NCBI GenBank assembly: GCA_031841125.1
Contig: CM063114.1
Span: forward strand, 46,211,574 to 46,275,573
Length of the DNA: 64,000 bases
Direction: 5' to 3'
Origin: Acanthococcus lagerstroemiae
Taxonomy: Eukaryota > Arthropoda > Insecta > Hemiptera > Eriococcidae
This document shows, one piece after another, positions 21,355 to 33,607 of the stretch. The stretch's first letter is position 1. Every line of letters begins with the position of its first letter. The notes beneath the pieces are model-generated. The model searched no databases. It saw only the letters and a program-made list of their open reading frames with translations, and had not been told where the DNA came from. Made by a program: the position numbers and the translations under genes.

Positions 21355-21430
21355 GTGAGGTGGCACTGTGTACGTCAAATGCTCAGACTTTCTAGTCCAT
21401 TGCACTATTCCTCAGGCTGCTGTTAAATTT
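21355..21430 (+). repeat. Dispersed 70-bp repeat (copy 1)
   Basis: GTGTGAGGTGGCACTGTGTAC, then GCTCAGACTTTCTAGTCCAT and CTATTCCTCAG..GCTGTTAA match 41812-41885 at high identity. The parent element is unknown. Confidence 0.7.
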
Positions 21431-21564
21431 CAGCTTAGTAGCCTCACTTTTATGGCCAAAGTGAGAATTTCACTGAGCTCTGTCCCTTTGACTTCACTAG
21501 GTAGTGGATACTCTAGTCCCAAAGCTTTGCGCTTTGTCCCGGCTATTGCTGAGCATTGACATAC

Positions 21565-22860
21565 GATTTTTGCAAAAATCATAAAAGATCGCATAACTAA
21601 TCAGCTCGAATGAAATCAACCAAAAAAATTAGCAGGATTCAGAAAAAAATTTTCAACAACTGATGACTTATTCACTATAAATCAAATTATAGAAAAATCC
21701 AACGAATATAATCTGTGTACTAACTTCCTCCTCTCTGATTTTAAGAAAGCATTTGACTCTATCAACCATTCATTTCAATGGAACGCAATGGCAAAGCAGG
21801 GGGTGAACCCAAAATTTATGAGGCTAATCAGAATGTTATGTGAAGGCTCCGAAGCATACATCTGCTTGGATAAGAAGGGCAAAAAATTTAAAATAGAAAA
21901 AGGTGTACGGCAAGGAGACCTTCTCTCCCCTGATCTATTTAACTGTGCGCTTGAAGGAATATTCAGGAAACTCGAATGGGAACAAAAGGGTTTAAAAATA
22001 AATTGTGAATACCTGAGTAACCTCAGATATGCGGACGACGTGGTTATCATAGCTGAATTGATCGATGAACTGGAAAAAATGGGGGAGGAACTATGGATAA
22101 AAAGTAAAGAAGCAGGATTGGAGATAAACTGGGGAAAATCCTTCATTTTAGCGAACGACAAAAAAAAAAGACCTGTAAAAATTGAAGGATATGAAGTGAA
22201 ATGGAAGGAAGAAGTAATATATTTGGGACAAATTCTGTCCTTCAAAAACCGGAAGGAAAAATAATTAAATATCAGGGTTAAAAAAGGGTGGTAAAAGTAC
22301 TGGGCACTAAAATCAATTTTTAAAGGAAAGTTTAACAACAATTTAAAGACAAAAATATGGGAAAGCTGTACGCGGTCGGTTCTCTCGTACGGGGCCCAGA
22401 CCTGGGCCCTTACAAAAGGTGATACGCAGAAGCTTTAAAGAACGCAGAGAGGTATGGAAATGAGCATTTTTGGCATTTGGAGGAGAGACAAAATTAGCAA
22501 CCAAATTTTAAGGAAAAAATCTAGTATGACAGACATAGGATATTTTGTGAAGAAACTGAAATGGAAGTACGTAGGGCATATTTTAAGACAGGAGGAAGAG
22601 AGATGGGAAAGAAAAGTAGAGGCTTGGATGCTGTTCGAGAGAAAAAGATCGCGTGGCAGACCGATGACGAGGTGGGGAGACGAATACGTGAAGGTAATGG
22701 GGACCGGGTGGAGGAGAGTGGCGTAAACTGTCAAAAATGAAGAGTTTGCGGAGAGGCCTATGCTGATGAGGAAAATTCGAGACTTGTCTTTATATATTAG
22801 ATTAATCTCATTAATAAATGAAAAATGAAGCAAAAAAAGTCGATAGTAAAAAAACGACAT
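21565..22860 (+). pseudogene. RTE-clade LINE, 5'-truncated (RT and C-terminus)
   Basis: The plus strand starts within the RT (IIKDRITNQLE, then AGFRKKFSTTDDLF), has motif A in DFKKAFDSIN at about 21742, then GVRQGDLLSPDLFN (21902) and the catalytic YADD in LRYADDVVII (about 22022). One open frame, 21788-22264, covers motifs B to D. The tail reads RSVLSYGAQTWAL, KWKYVGHIL and RGRPMTRWGDEY. It lacks the endonuclease. Stops at 21611 and after 22261 and a frame break near 22430 inactivate it. It is related to but distinct from the copy at 2.0-4.9 kb. Confidence 0.85.
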
Positions 22861-23389
22861 ATGGCCGAAGTCTTGAACTCATGAAGCCCTAAAAAGGGAT
22901 TTATAAAGTAAAAACACAACATGGCCTGATCAACCGTAGTATGTACACTGAGACGCTTTTAGATGAAAGAAACCAAGATAAGTCTTTATATTATAGATAT
23001 CGCGTTGCCAGCCTGATCTTTCTATATCCACGATGTGTTATATAGAATACTTCTTACTGGTCACACTGATCACTCATCTAACACGCGTTTACAATGACGG
23101 GGTAAGCGTGCGGAACACTCACACATAGACACACATGCAAGTCGACTTTAAAGCTTAATTACAGCTTTTATGTTTCAGTTATTGAAAATCTGATACCAAA
23201 AGGTTCTTTTTCGATTCAATATTTATATTTTGTGCAAATTTCACCTTGTAATATTCAGCACAGGCTGAGAACATTGACGACATAAAAATACAACTTGCGT
23301 TTATAATATAGAAGAAGAGAGAAGAAAAGATGTGTTTTGTGGTCCCATGACCAGTTAGTAGTCCGACCATGAGCCTTGCATGTTTTCTG
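22861..23389. other. Unassigned spacer
   Basis: No gene seen. The first 60 bases may be the RTE 3' untranslated end. Confidence 0.4.
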
Positions 23390-25110
23390 TCAGGCCCCGG
23401 TCGAAATTAGGCATACTTACTAGGGACGTCCCCTATCAGTGTTTTGCTGACTTTCATGCCACTGGCCGATCGCCAGTACATTTTCGTCTGCTTACTTATC
23501 CAGGTCTTAACTTTGGATTTTATGACAGTGTATGCTACAGGAAGACACTGGATGTTGCCGGTTTCTTTTTTATGCCCTCCTTCGCTAGCTTGCTAGCGGT
23601 CGTGTTTCTTTTATGCCGCAGTGTGCCGGTGTCCATAGTACGGTGACATGGTTCTCCTGAGCCAGGGTGTATGATTTGTTAACACACTCCGCCACCATCA
23701 GTGATGTAGGTTGGTGTAACGATAGAGCCGTAATAGCCGATTGACTGTCTGTACAGATATAGAGCTGTTTATTAACAAGGCCCTTCTGCTGGCTTCTATC
23801 AATGGCCAGCGTGATCGTCATTACCCTGGCTTGGAGGATAGTGTAGCCCTCACCCAGTGCCATTGAATAGGTGTCAGCGCCTCTTGCATTCGTGATTCCG
23901 ATTCCTACACCTTGGTCATTCTTAGAGGCATCTGCAAACCACACATTCCCCTCTTTTTCTAGAATGCTTGACCACTTCTTTTTCCAAGTCTCCTGTGTGG
24001 GTATCAGCGCACGGTACGGCTTGTCAAAGAAGTGTTCCATCGCGATTCTATCCTTCGGCATCCCAAAGCATTTGGCCATCGTCCTCGCCATCTTCCATAT
24101 CCTTCCGTGGCTTGTTTTTTGGGCCTGAAGGAATGGTTGGCCCAGACAATAAGCCGCCATTATCGCACTTGCTTCTATAGCAGTGTGAAGTGTTCTTCTC
24201 TAACTTTGGCCAGGTGGACTCGGCCTCACCACACAATGGCCGCATATGTGATTCTGGGACATATTACACCGGTATATATCCAGTGCATCATTTTTGGAGA
24301 GAGTCCCCAGATCCTGCCGACGAAAGTACGGCAAGCCTAAAGATCATCAATCCCTTTTCTTATTTTCTCTGAGACGTGATTCCTCCAGGAGAGTTTTTCA
24401 TCAAGATATATTTCTAAGTACTTCACCTTTCTTGTGATGGCTAACGGTCTTTCCTTGTATCGCATCTTGATCACCTCCTTGCCCTTCCTTTTGTGGTTGA
24501 AAAGAGTGACCCCTGTTTTGTCCGGGTTTATCGATAACCCCTTTTTCGCACACCATTTTTTCACACATCAGAGTCCCCACTGCGTTAACTCCGCGATGGT
24601 TCGCGGAAATTTATCGGTTACCACCACAGCCAAATCATTAACGTAGCCCTATGTGTATATTTTTTGACCATTTAATTCATCGAGAAAACTGTCCACCACT
24701 AGGCTCCACAGTAGGGGAGAAAGTACTCCCCCCTGTGGACAGCCTCTGATGGTCATTGCATGTATTAGTGCTTGTTAGTATGTTATCTGGATCTCCATGC
24801 CTTGTAGTATAGATACAATCCAATTTATTAAGCTCATTGCCTCTCTCGGGGTGGTAAAAAAACCGTCTATCGAGAGTTTGAGCAGCCCCTCTTCCACTCT
24901 CCTTTCCTTTCTGAGAAGTTTTTGCAGACGTGCCGTCTTCGGTATCTTTTTTATAAATTCGCAGAAACGTTTCCACCCCACTGTTTTGGCTCGCTTAACT
25001 GACTTTATATATGCTTTTTGGGCCTCATTATATAATTCAAAATATGCTGCCGGTTGGAGCCTTTTTTTGTGGTACGGGATAAACTGCCAATTTTCTTCTC
25101 AAAAATATTA
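23390..25110 (-). pseudogene. I/LOA-like LINE ORF2 with RNase H domain, internally deleted
   Basis: Read from 25110 downward: a pre-RT linker (YNEAQKAYIKSVKRAKTVGW, then PKTARLQKLL), then GCPQGGVLSPLLWSL (about 24750-24705), GYVNDLAVVV where YADDLA is expected, GLSINPDKTGVTLF, and an RNase H domain at 24070-23600. RNase H shows VWFADASK (first Asp), ICTDSQSAI and LWTPAHCGI, but the catalytic Glu is missing (LQARVMTI instead of QAEVMAI). RT motifs before GCPQGG are absent: the linker joins the RT core directly, an internal loss of roughly 0.5 kb. Several frameshifts follow. RNase H inside a LINE ORF2 is typical of the I/LOA group. A second copy lies at 41886-42560. Confidence 0.8.
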
Positions 25111-25546
25111 AGAACAATATTCATTTAGAAGAAATAAAACTTTAAAGAAAATTATTATTCGCTAAACTTTGTATAAGGAAGGTTAATATTTAATTGTTTT
25201 GTAACTGCTCCAAAACTCTCCGAATGGGGGGGGGGGGGGTTAAATGACCTCTTTTGCTTCTGTACATTGGTACAGGTCCTATAGGAGAAATTTAGAATTT
25301 CAGTCATCATTCTGATGCCACTAATGTTTGTGACTCTGTAAGGTGTAAACTGTGTAAATTGACATCAGAAATGCTTTCGATAGATCGCTCCGCCGACTCC
25401 TCGATTCTACCATTTCAAACATTGTGTTTTCGTTATCAAATTTTTGAAGACATTAATCAGAGAATTTTCCGAATTTGTATAAATACGAAAAGAACATTTT
25501 GGACATCGATAACTAGGTTTTCGAGATCACCTAATTCGTTCTGTAT
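25111..25546. other. Unassigned; contains a 14-base G run
   Basis: G run at 25226-25239. Nothing else recognised. Confidence 0.4.
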
Positions 25547-25626
25547 ATAAGGGGATCCAAAAGTTAGTTCACAATGTGAATGAACTTTCCTTAGAAATTG
25601 TGAAATAACTTTTGGACCTCCCTGTA
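25547..25626. mobile_element. 80-bp mariner-type MITE
   Basis: Left GGGGATCCAAAAGTTAGTTC pairs with the reverse of the right end, GGAGGTCCAAAAGTTATTTC; both continue ACAAT. The right terminus read inward is TACAGGGAGGTCC, the common start of mariner elements, and TA occurs at both outer edges. The element is almost entirely inverted repeat. Confidence 0.75.
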
Positions 25627-27794
25627 TTCTTTTGCCCTTAACTTAGAAGTTTAAGCTCTTACTGCAGGGGTGAAGGGAGTGAGAATGAAAAATTTCATTG
25701 AATTTAATATGAGTACCGTTTCACGGAATTTTCCCGAGGGTGTAGAATCCATTTTTGGTATTGACTTACAGTTACCTTGAGAACTGAAGAAACTGAGGTG
25801 GGATGTGAGTGGGACGTTGGAAAGAGTTTACAAGTGCGAGATGGGTATTGTCTTTTAGGTTTTCGGGCCCGTGGAATACATTTCTGACTTTAGTTTTTAG
25901 TTACAAAAGCGGGGAAATTAGTATGAGGCGCGGATTGAAAATGAGAAAAAAATCCCTCGTCGGACAATCTGAAAATGTCGTTTTGTAGCGAATCAGGAAT
26001 TTATACAGTTTGCATAAAAAGTCGCCCAGTGAAAAAACAAACAATTTTTTGCTATGAAAAAATCCAGAAAGAACATCCTCTCCACGATCTCGTTCGAAGC
26101 AGCTAGTTTCTTTCGATTCGTTTTCGCCTACCTCATATTACATCGACAACGAGTATTTTTTTTACCGATGGCAAACCCTCCATAAATTTCCCAAAGGTTT
26201 CCCGTTGTTTGGCAACCGCCGGAGATATTAACAATACAAACTTTCCGATACAGTTCGACATTTTCGCGACGAGACAATGGCCGGCCTTATTTCAGCATCA
26301 TCTCCTAAACGTCTATTTTGTATTCCGAATAAACGGCGCAGACACCGCGCTGTCCCATGTGTTATAAAGCCGAAGGGCAAAAGACCAGCAAAAAACAAAG
26401 TTTACACGCGAACTTCGCGCGGCGCTTGTCGTCAACTTCTTCTGTTTTTTGTTTTTTTCTCGAGCAGGCCCAAAATGCGAATTAGATCGGCGACCCCGAT
26501 GTATCCGAAATATTGTATAACCTCGAGTCGACTCGGAACATTCTACCGGAGAAAAACAAAATGTTTTCGGAGATTTTTCACTATATAGAACACCAAAATG
26601 GGTTGGAATGATTCAGAATATATTCGTGATCCCGTTACCGGATCCGTAAAACTCAGCAATCACCCGATTATGTCAAATTTGAAATTTTAGCGCTCCTACG
26701 TGTGTCCTTTTCAATCGTAATTTTCAAAGTTTCCAAGGTAATTTAACGTGTTCTATGAGGGCACTCAGAAGCATCTCTCTTTTCGAAACTTTCCTGGAAC
26801 ATTGCACTACAAATCTTAATGCGACTTGAAAATGCTCGAACGAATCGAATTAAACGAAGTTCGATATAGAATTAAATGTCCCCGACTCTTCCTACTCGAG
26901 AAGTTTCTCTGCACAAGTGACAGTGTTCAGTTGTCATTTGATTTTCCGTGCGATGTAGTTGACCTCATCTCTTTCGCTCTGCACCAACTTGGACGTCGAA
27001 AATGTGTAAGGCCCGAGGTGATTGATTCTCAGCGAAACGCTACAAGCTGACAATGACGAATCACCGATATCGATTTCATTCGCAGAAACTTGACCTACGC
27101 CTTCTCCTTTTTAGCAGGAAAGTATGCACATGAGTAAGAACCCGTTCGCAAAGAGCCCCTATTTTTCTAGAAGAAATTCGCACGATGGTTGGTCTTTGTT
27201 AAGGAGTCCAATACAGCCAAGCCGAGTTAGGAAGAAAAGTAAAATCTTAAGAATCCGTCAGGGACCATTTTAGACGTGAGAGACGTTTTTATTTTTCTTA
27301 CTTAGTCAAATTTGGGCAAAATTTCGGACATCCACCACTATCTTACCGTATTTATTCGTATTTATTTATTTATAATTATTTTGATTGGGGAGGGTAGGCG
27401 AAATGTTGGTAAGTTCGCTACTATTTTACCAACAATAATTTTTTCACCTCTCTTCGCCCCACCTCCGCAGAACTTCCTATTTACGCTACTGGGGAGCTAG
27501 ACAGAGGCAGGATCATGATTCATGAATACATAATCTGGAACCGGAGATATAGCTTAGCTTTTGGCTTCGCATGTGGCAGAAACAGAAACAAATTAGAGTA
27601 AACGGGAAATATCTTAGCTTTCGGAACCAGATCGTGACTCTTAGCTCTGTTTCGCCTCGTTTGCGAAAAAAGAGGTCTGCTTGCCAGTCTTCCTGGTCTG
27701 TCTAGAATTGAAATAACATATAGACCCCAGCAAGTGTTCGGATTTTAGAATTTTCTTTATTCCTGTCTATTTGGCTGGATCGTAGAGTAACAGA
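25627..27794. other. Unassigned 2.2-kb stretch, no gene seen
   Basis: Low repeat content by eye. The longest frames (26277-26588, 26826-27050, both plus) carry no recognised motif. Possibly unique host intergenic or intronic DNA. Confidence 0.4.
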
Positions 27795-27990
27795 GAAAGC
27801 TAGCAAACCGGCTTCTTCCCTATGTCCGTGAATAATCTAGCAAATCAGTGGCATATCCGAGGGGGTGGAGGAGGGGGTATGAACTCCCTTCGAGATTTTG
27901 TCAAAGTACTTTTTCTAATTTTAGCGCTCCCTCTAAATACCCCTTCTCCCTTTGGTCGAAACCGGACCCTCTCCTGGTTCTTGGTATACT
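27795..27990 (+). repeat. Dispersed repeat copy 2 (uninterrupted)
   Basis: Matches 20728-20840 joined to 21145-21235, without the SINE found in the first copy. It therefore shows the empty state of the SINE site. Confidence 0.7.
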
Positions 27991-28655
27991 GAGGGAGAAC
28001 TAACAGGCTGCTCACACTCTTTTTAAGACTTTTCACAATGAATTATCAAGACCCTGCGAGGGAATAAAAAAACCTGTGGTGACGCTAGAATACACCTTGA
28101 TGTACGAGTATGGGTTCTGTCTAGATTGACGAAGAGTAGTTAAAATGTTTTAAAACATTTTCAAGATTTCTCACCACATTGTCTGTTATGTTTGATACTA
28201 AATGAAAAGTGTAAATACTGATTATCGTTGAATGAGGGTTCCCAAGAGCAATACAGTTTCATTGAGTGTCTTTCAAACTCTATTGAGACGTCTTAGGACT
28301 AGGGAACTTGTTACACCTTTCGTGACAAAAGGAAAAGGGTAAGACAGCTTACTCATATAGCATCAGCTGAAGGAAAAAAATGGCAACTGAATTTGCCCAA
28401 AAATGAGATACTAACACTGCAGGTATTCGTAAAAGGAAAGCCGATTCACGAGTGTAACCACCCTGAACCTGTCCTCAGCAACCTAGAATTTAGATTTGTT
28501 GTGTGTATGCCAGCCACTGTTTGATTTTCATGAGACTAATGCCTCGGGACACAGCTGGAATGTGCTAAGTCCATGTTGCATATGATAACTTTTCTTATTT
28601 TGAATCTGTCTTCCCTACCCTGATGCCATATAGTTTTCAAATTAGGGCCAATCAT
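27991..28655. other. Unassigned spacer
   Basis: Nothing recognisable. Confidence 0.35.
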
Positions 28656-28905
28656 TTTCAGAATTAAATTTAGCGACCTTTTGAACCTATAGAACGATAT
28701 ACATATTTTATTTTTCAGAATCTTCACTTTGAAGCCCCCTCCCTCTGTACCAGATGCCACAATGTGCAATTTGGAGATAAATAATTACCAAATATGAATT
28801 CTGAGACCATTTAAACCTATAAAACGATACCCATATTACATTTTATGAAATTTTTGGGGGTCTTGCCCTCTCCCCGCTCAATTTTGAATTTAAACCTAAA
28901 TCAAT
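28656..28905 (+). repeat. Diverged tandem duplication, unit about 130 bp
   Basis: Blocks of the form ACC(T)TTT.AACCTATA.AACGATA.(C)ATATT followed by a CCCTC(C)-rich stretch occur at about 28676-28750 and 28806-28880. A weaker third echo (TTTTAAGCCTATGCTA) is at 29192. Confidence 0.55.
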
Positions 28906-29813
28906 ACAAAAGAGAATTATGTGAATTTGAAACCCCACTACAGACGGTATCACGATTCGATGATTCGTGCTTATGAAAGTCTTAGGAAGTGTATTAAAAA
29001 TGTCACTTCTGTCATTGAAAAAGAGTGCAAAAACTCAAAATTCAAAATGTGGTATCTATGGATAGGGGTGAGATGGGAGGGAATAATTCCGGAGATGGCG
29101 GATGGGGTTGTTCAGAAAAGGTCCGCTTATGATTTACTCCCCTTCTGCTTACTGAAATCGGTTAGACCAAAAAATACCAAAAACTCTACATTTTAAGCCT
29201 ATGCTAATCTATAGGAAACTAAAGGGTCATTTTGAACCCCCAGTCTCAGCATTTTGAGGGCAGTTACGAAAAAATTGTATGATATTATTTTTGTGTTGAA
29301 TTTAATGAGGAATAGTTTTTGTTTGCAAAGTTTTCTCTTGCAGTCGATCTTTCTCGAGATTTTTTGGAATAAACTGAATTTTGAGGGACGTTCAGACCCT
29401 TGAGGTAGTGCCACTCGCACTGCTACGACCTTAGACTTCTGTTATGTTCATTCGGTAGCTAATCTTAGGAGATTCGTAAGAAAATCTTCGTTGGAATTTT
29501 AATCCAAATTCGATATTTTTCTGGGCCATTCGGAGCAAATTTGGATTTAACTTCAGCTTTGAGAAAGTTTCTTGAAATTTTCTCAGGTTTTGGCTCCAGT
29601 AAATAATTTTTTCTGAGATCCAGCTCCGCCAAATAATTTGTATCTGGTTCCGGATCTCATTAAATTTTTTATATTTCGGGTTTCGTCGGCTTGACCATTG
29701 TGGTTTTTGCCCCAGTTCCGGTTATTATTAAGGCGAGAGGGAGCGTTGGCCCCGGTTTCCGTGAAATTCTGAACTTAAGCTCCGGTTTCTATCCAAAAAT
29801 GTTGATGTTTCAG
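28906..29813. other. Unassigned spacer
   Basis: Nothing recognised except repeated TTCCGGTTTC- and TCCAGTAAATAATTTT-like words from about 29580, suggesting another diverged array. Confidence 0.4.
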
Positions 29814-29821
29814 GTTTCGAA
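29814..29821. repeat. Target-site duplication of a hAT MITE, left copy
   Basis: GTTTCGAA, identical to 30104-30111. Confidence 0.85.
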
Positions 29822-30103
29822 CAGGGGCTAATTGTTGAACGCTAAAATTGGGAAATTGAAGTTTTTTTATAAGTCAATATTTTATATTCTTTTGGGAAAA
29901 TGAGGAACTTGATAAATTCGAATTGATGCCAAATACACTTCTTTTGTACCTAATTATTTTGTAATTCACACCATTTCTCAAATTTAAAAAAAAAACAACG
30001 AAAAGTCGCAAATTTTGTCAAAAAAGTTGGGAATTTCATTACAAAAAGTTGGGATTTTTTCAAAATCCCCCCCCCCCTGAAAAATGACTTAGTTACGCTC
30101 CTG
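29822..30103. mobile_element. 282-bp hAT MITE with perfect 8-bp TSD and C run
   Basis: Starts CAGGGGCTAATTG; the right end reversed is CAGGAGCGTAACTAA. Perfect GTTTCGAA copies flank it. It carries an 11-base C run at 30067-30077. The right terminus resembles those at 39739 (CAGGGACGTAGC) and 57792. Confidence 0.85.
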
Positions 30104-30111
30104 GTTTCGAA
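30104..30111. repeat. Target-site duplication of a hAT MITE, right copy
   Basis: GTTTCGAA, identical to 29814-29821. Confidence 0.85.
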
Positions 30112-30359
30112 TTAACCAAGAATGTGGTTTTTGCCCCCAGCTCCCCAGCTTCAGTTATTTTTAGGGTGCAGGAGAGATGACCCCGGTTTCAGTAAAATTC
30201 TGATTCTGGCTTCGGCCTCGCTTCAACAAATAATTTTCTCCCTGCCCTGGTGCCAGCAAATCATTTTTTCAGGGTTTTGGTTCTAGTCCTGCTAGGAAAT
30301 GGTTGGCCTTGAGGCTTCGAGTTCCGACTCTTTATTTCTGGTTTAAAACAATTCTAGGA

Positions 30360-30621
30360 GTTCTAAAAGATTTCAAATAGGTCTTGAAAAGCCCTACAAA
30401 AGACTGGAAGAATGAGTTTCAAAGTATCTCAACACGTATATAGTAAGAAACTTTATGCAAGTTTGTACAAGTCTAAAAGAGTCTTAAATAAGACTTGAAA
30501 AGTTATGAATGAGTTTTAAAGACTCTTTAATTGTCTTGAAAAAATTTGAAGGAGTTCAGATGTGTCCTAATGGAATCTTGTAACGTCTTGGAGTATTCTA
30601 AAATGAGTCTTGATAAATATT
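30360..30621 (+). repeat. Degenerate AAGAGTCTTGAA array, left part
   Basis: GTCTTGAAAAG, GAGTTTTAAAGACT, AAGAGTCTTAAATAAG and similar words repeat with a rhythm of about 20-25 bp. The array is interrupted by a LINE and resumes at 31640. Confidence 0.65.
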
Positions 30622-31500
30622 CATAATCGTCATCATCAACATCACGGTCTCTGTCGCAAGCGACTGTCCTGACCTCCAACGACATTCCTCCATGCCTCTC
30701 GGTCCTGAGCTACGGCTACTGCCTCTGCAACTGATCTCAGCCGGATCCGGATGCAGTCCGTCCATCTTGTTGGTGATCTACCTTTGCCCCTCTTGCCTGG
30801 GACTTTTCCGAGCATGATGTTCCGTTCCAAGTTCTCGCTGGCTCTTCGTGATATATGTTCGAAATAGCTCAGGATTCTTTTTTCAATCAGAACACTCAGC
30901 CTTTGCCTCTGCTACTAAAACCGCATTCGTCCGCCGCATTGTCCATGGTATCCGCAGCATTTCGCGCCAGGTCCACATTTCAAAGGCATCTATATCCTTC
31001 TCTTGTCTTCTTTCTTGAGTGGTCATGTTTCTGCGGCGTACAGAGACACTGGAAAACGGGCGTTTTCACAAGTTGTATATGTAGACCTCTTGAGATCTTG
31101 CCGTTGCATGTAACATTTTGTAGTCGTACCGTTGCTGATTTTCCTAGCACTACTCTGTGCCGAATTTCGTCAGACGAACCGCCACATGTCTCTACCAGGG
31201 GGAGCCCAAGTAGACAAAACTGTCTACTTTCTCGAATTTGTTCAGCACGTTGTTTTGAGGCAGACAGCCGCTCCAGTCAATGACTATCACCTTGGTTTGT
31301 TCAGTGTTGATGTATAAACCAAGTTGCGCCCTGGCAATCTTCTCCCTTTTAACTGATTCTGCCATCTCTGCTTCGTCTGTCGCGATCAGTGTGGTGTCAT
31401 CTGCATAACGGAGGTTCGACCGCTTCCTGTCACCAACAGAGATTCCACTTTTCCAGCCATCCAGAATTTGTCGCATGCAAGTCAGCGCCTATGATTGAGA
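30622..31500 (-). pseudogene. LINE ORF2 3' part inserted in the array
   Basis: From 31476 down: NLRYADDTTLIATDEAEM (catalytic YADD), then LGLYINTEQTKVIVID and VDSFVYLGSPW. The tail at 30830-30642 reads ERNIMLGKVPGKRGKGRSP and TRWTDCIRI, then DREAWRNVV. These are the standard blocks after the catalytic site of RTE/L2-like LINEs. The middle (30830-31190) is frameshifted. A CATCATC-type tail lies at 30630-30640. The element is 5'-truncated at the YADD region. Confidence 0.8.
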
Positions 31501-31639
31501 CTGTCCTTTTTAGATGCCAAGACCATCATTGCTGATAACCAGTCATCCGGCATCGTATTTCGGATAAAATTTTCAATAATTGCTTTGTCTTCTTTTTTTT
31601 TTTAAGGGGGCATTTCCTCGGTAGTTTAGGAGGATCATA
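31501..31639. other. Spacer with a T run between LINE and array
   Basis: Contains T/A-rich sequence at about 31592-31605; probable LINE 5' remainder or flank. Confidence 0.35.
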
Positions 31640-31990
31640 GCACCTTTGCTTCAAAAGTTTTGAAGAATTCTGCAGTTATGAGGTGTTTTACGCTGGACTT
31701 CAAAAGCTTTAGACGAGTTTGGACAAGTTATGCAGTGTTTGGAGGGTTCTGAAAAGTTGTTGAGTATCTCACACGAGACTATACAAGTTTTGAGGTTTTA
31801 AACAAATCTTAAAGAGTTTTAAACAATGTAAAACAAGTCTGGATGAATTTTAAAGACTACTATTATTGTCTGGAAAAGTTTCAAACAGGCAGGAATAAGT
31901 CTGAAAGAACCATAGAGACTCTTCAAGAAGTTTTGTAGCATCATGAAAAGTCTGGAAGAGTTTTAAATGAATTTTAAACAGGTCTGGATG
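31640..31990 (+). repeat. Degenerate AAGAGTCTTGAA array, right part
   Basis: Same word family as 30360-30621 (CAAAAGTTTTGAAGAATT, AGAGTTTTAAAC, AAGTCTGGAAGAGTTTTAAA). Together they suggest one array of about 600 bp into which the LINE inserted. Confidence 0.65.
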
Positions 31991-33607
31991 TCATGCATAG
32001 TGAACTGCGGTGGCATTATGTACGAGGCCAAAAATGATATATGTATGCCTCGGGACAATTAGTTGAAAAATATGTGAAAGTGAAGCATGGAAGGAGATAG
32101 GGGAAAAAGGAGAGCAGAAAGAAGGGAAAAATTTTCTAATATAGACAAGGGACGCTTCTTAACAGAGCCTAAAAGTCGAACGATAAAACGTGACCTTTCT
32201 GTGTTAACTTGAGACTTTGGAGTGTAAAACTTTAGCTTTCAAAATTTTGAATTTTCAAAATATCTTCCGTCTTTTTCAGCCTCAGCTGTAATTGTTCGAA
32301 AAAGTTCCACTTTCGAGTTGCAATTTTATATGTACTTTTTTTTATATTATTTATTCTTATCGAGCCACGGAGCTGCACTCTCGGGCTATGAGCTCGGAAA
32401 AGGTTGTTGTCTATACGTCGCAGAGGTATCCAGCAGCGGAAAGGTAGGTGAGGGTGATGTTTATGTGCTTGTGGGAGTTAGAGGGGGCCAAAATTCGACA
32501 ATGGGGGACGTGGTGAGAGTTACAAAGGCAGGTGAGGGACGGACATGAGAAGAGGTGGTCCACGGTAAGCGAGTCTTGAAATTGTATGTATTAACGAAGT
32601 ACAGCAGCAGAAAACTAAGACAAATTAAAACGTCCATAAAAAGCCAGCTTCATTCAACTATAATAGCTTTCGACATTCGAATTTTCAAAATGTCTTCCGA
32701 CTTTCAGCTTTAGCTTTCGCTTTCCGAAACACGTTCGACGTTCAACTTGAAACTTGAAACTTCCGGCTTCCCTCGAATTTCAAGCTTTGCTTCTCATTGA
32801 TTCATTCGGAGACTTGTTTCACCTGAACTTGGCACTGGTACTCATGTTAACTTTTCGTATTTTATTCACATCTTTCTCCTGTGCCACATTCCACTGGTTT
32901 TTTCTGACCCTGCATTTTTGATGAGAGCCTGTCGGATATTTGAAAATATTAGCCATCGAATAATTGCTTGCAAATTCCGCGCACTTTTTCCATAAAGACG
33001 ACGATAAAGCCACGGGACTGAGCTATAATGTTCACCGCACATATGTGTTGGGGTACACAAACCGTCGCTGTTTTCTAGTTATAAGCGCTGGGTTTTTGCA
33101 CGTGCCTCGTTAACAGTTTACTGAATAAAAAGTATTTCAAACAAAAATTGTTTAAAATACAATTTTCAGCGAAACGAATTCAGTTCACGTTTCTGTTACG
33201 GGTGATAATAACGCTGCAAGAAGGTTGCGGATACAGCGTCAGTGTAGTTTATTTCCAACATTAGCAGCGTATGTGGTATTTATTCGATGCATTTTCGTCT
33301 AGTCTGGAGGGCTAGCGAAATAGCTGATACCGTTTTCACACAATATTCACTTTTTTGTGTGTGTGTGTTCTATTGAACTATTTCTCGGATTTTCCCCTTC
33401 ACCTTCAAGCGCTAAATATCCTCGAGTAACATCACGCGCCGGTTGCTTATTTTTTCAAACTTGTGAGAAAATGAGAAGGGTATTCTTGAAACTTCTTGCT
33501 GCTGCTTCCTCGAAACCGAACACACCCTAGATTCGATCTTAAATTGAGGCTAAAACGTCTGTTTTTGCTAAGCAAGCTCATACAGTTGTATAAATTGTGA
33601 ATTACGT
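31991..33607. other. Mostly unassigned; holds a diverged dispersed motif twice
   Basis: ATTTTCAAAATATCTTCCG- and TTCAGC.T-type words appear at about 32251-32290 and 32681-32720 and again in the MITE at 54664-54720. No coding content is recognised. Confidence 0.45.

Noticed and set aside
26277..26588. 103-codon ORF rich in Arg and Lys
   Set aside because: No family match; basic composition alone is not evidence.
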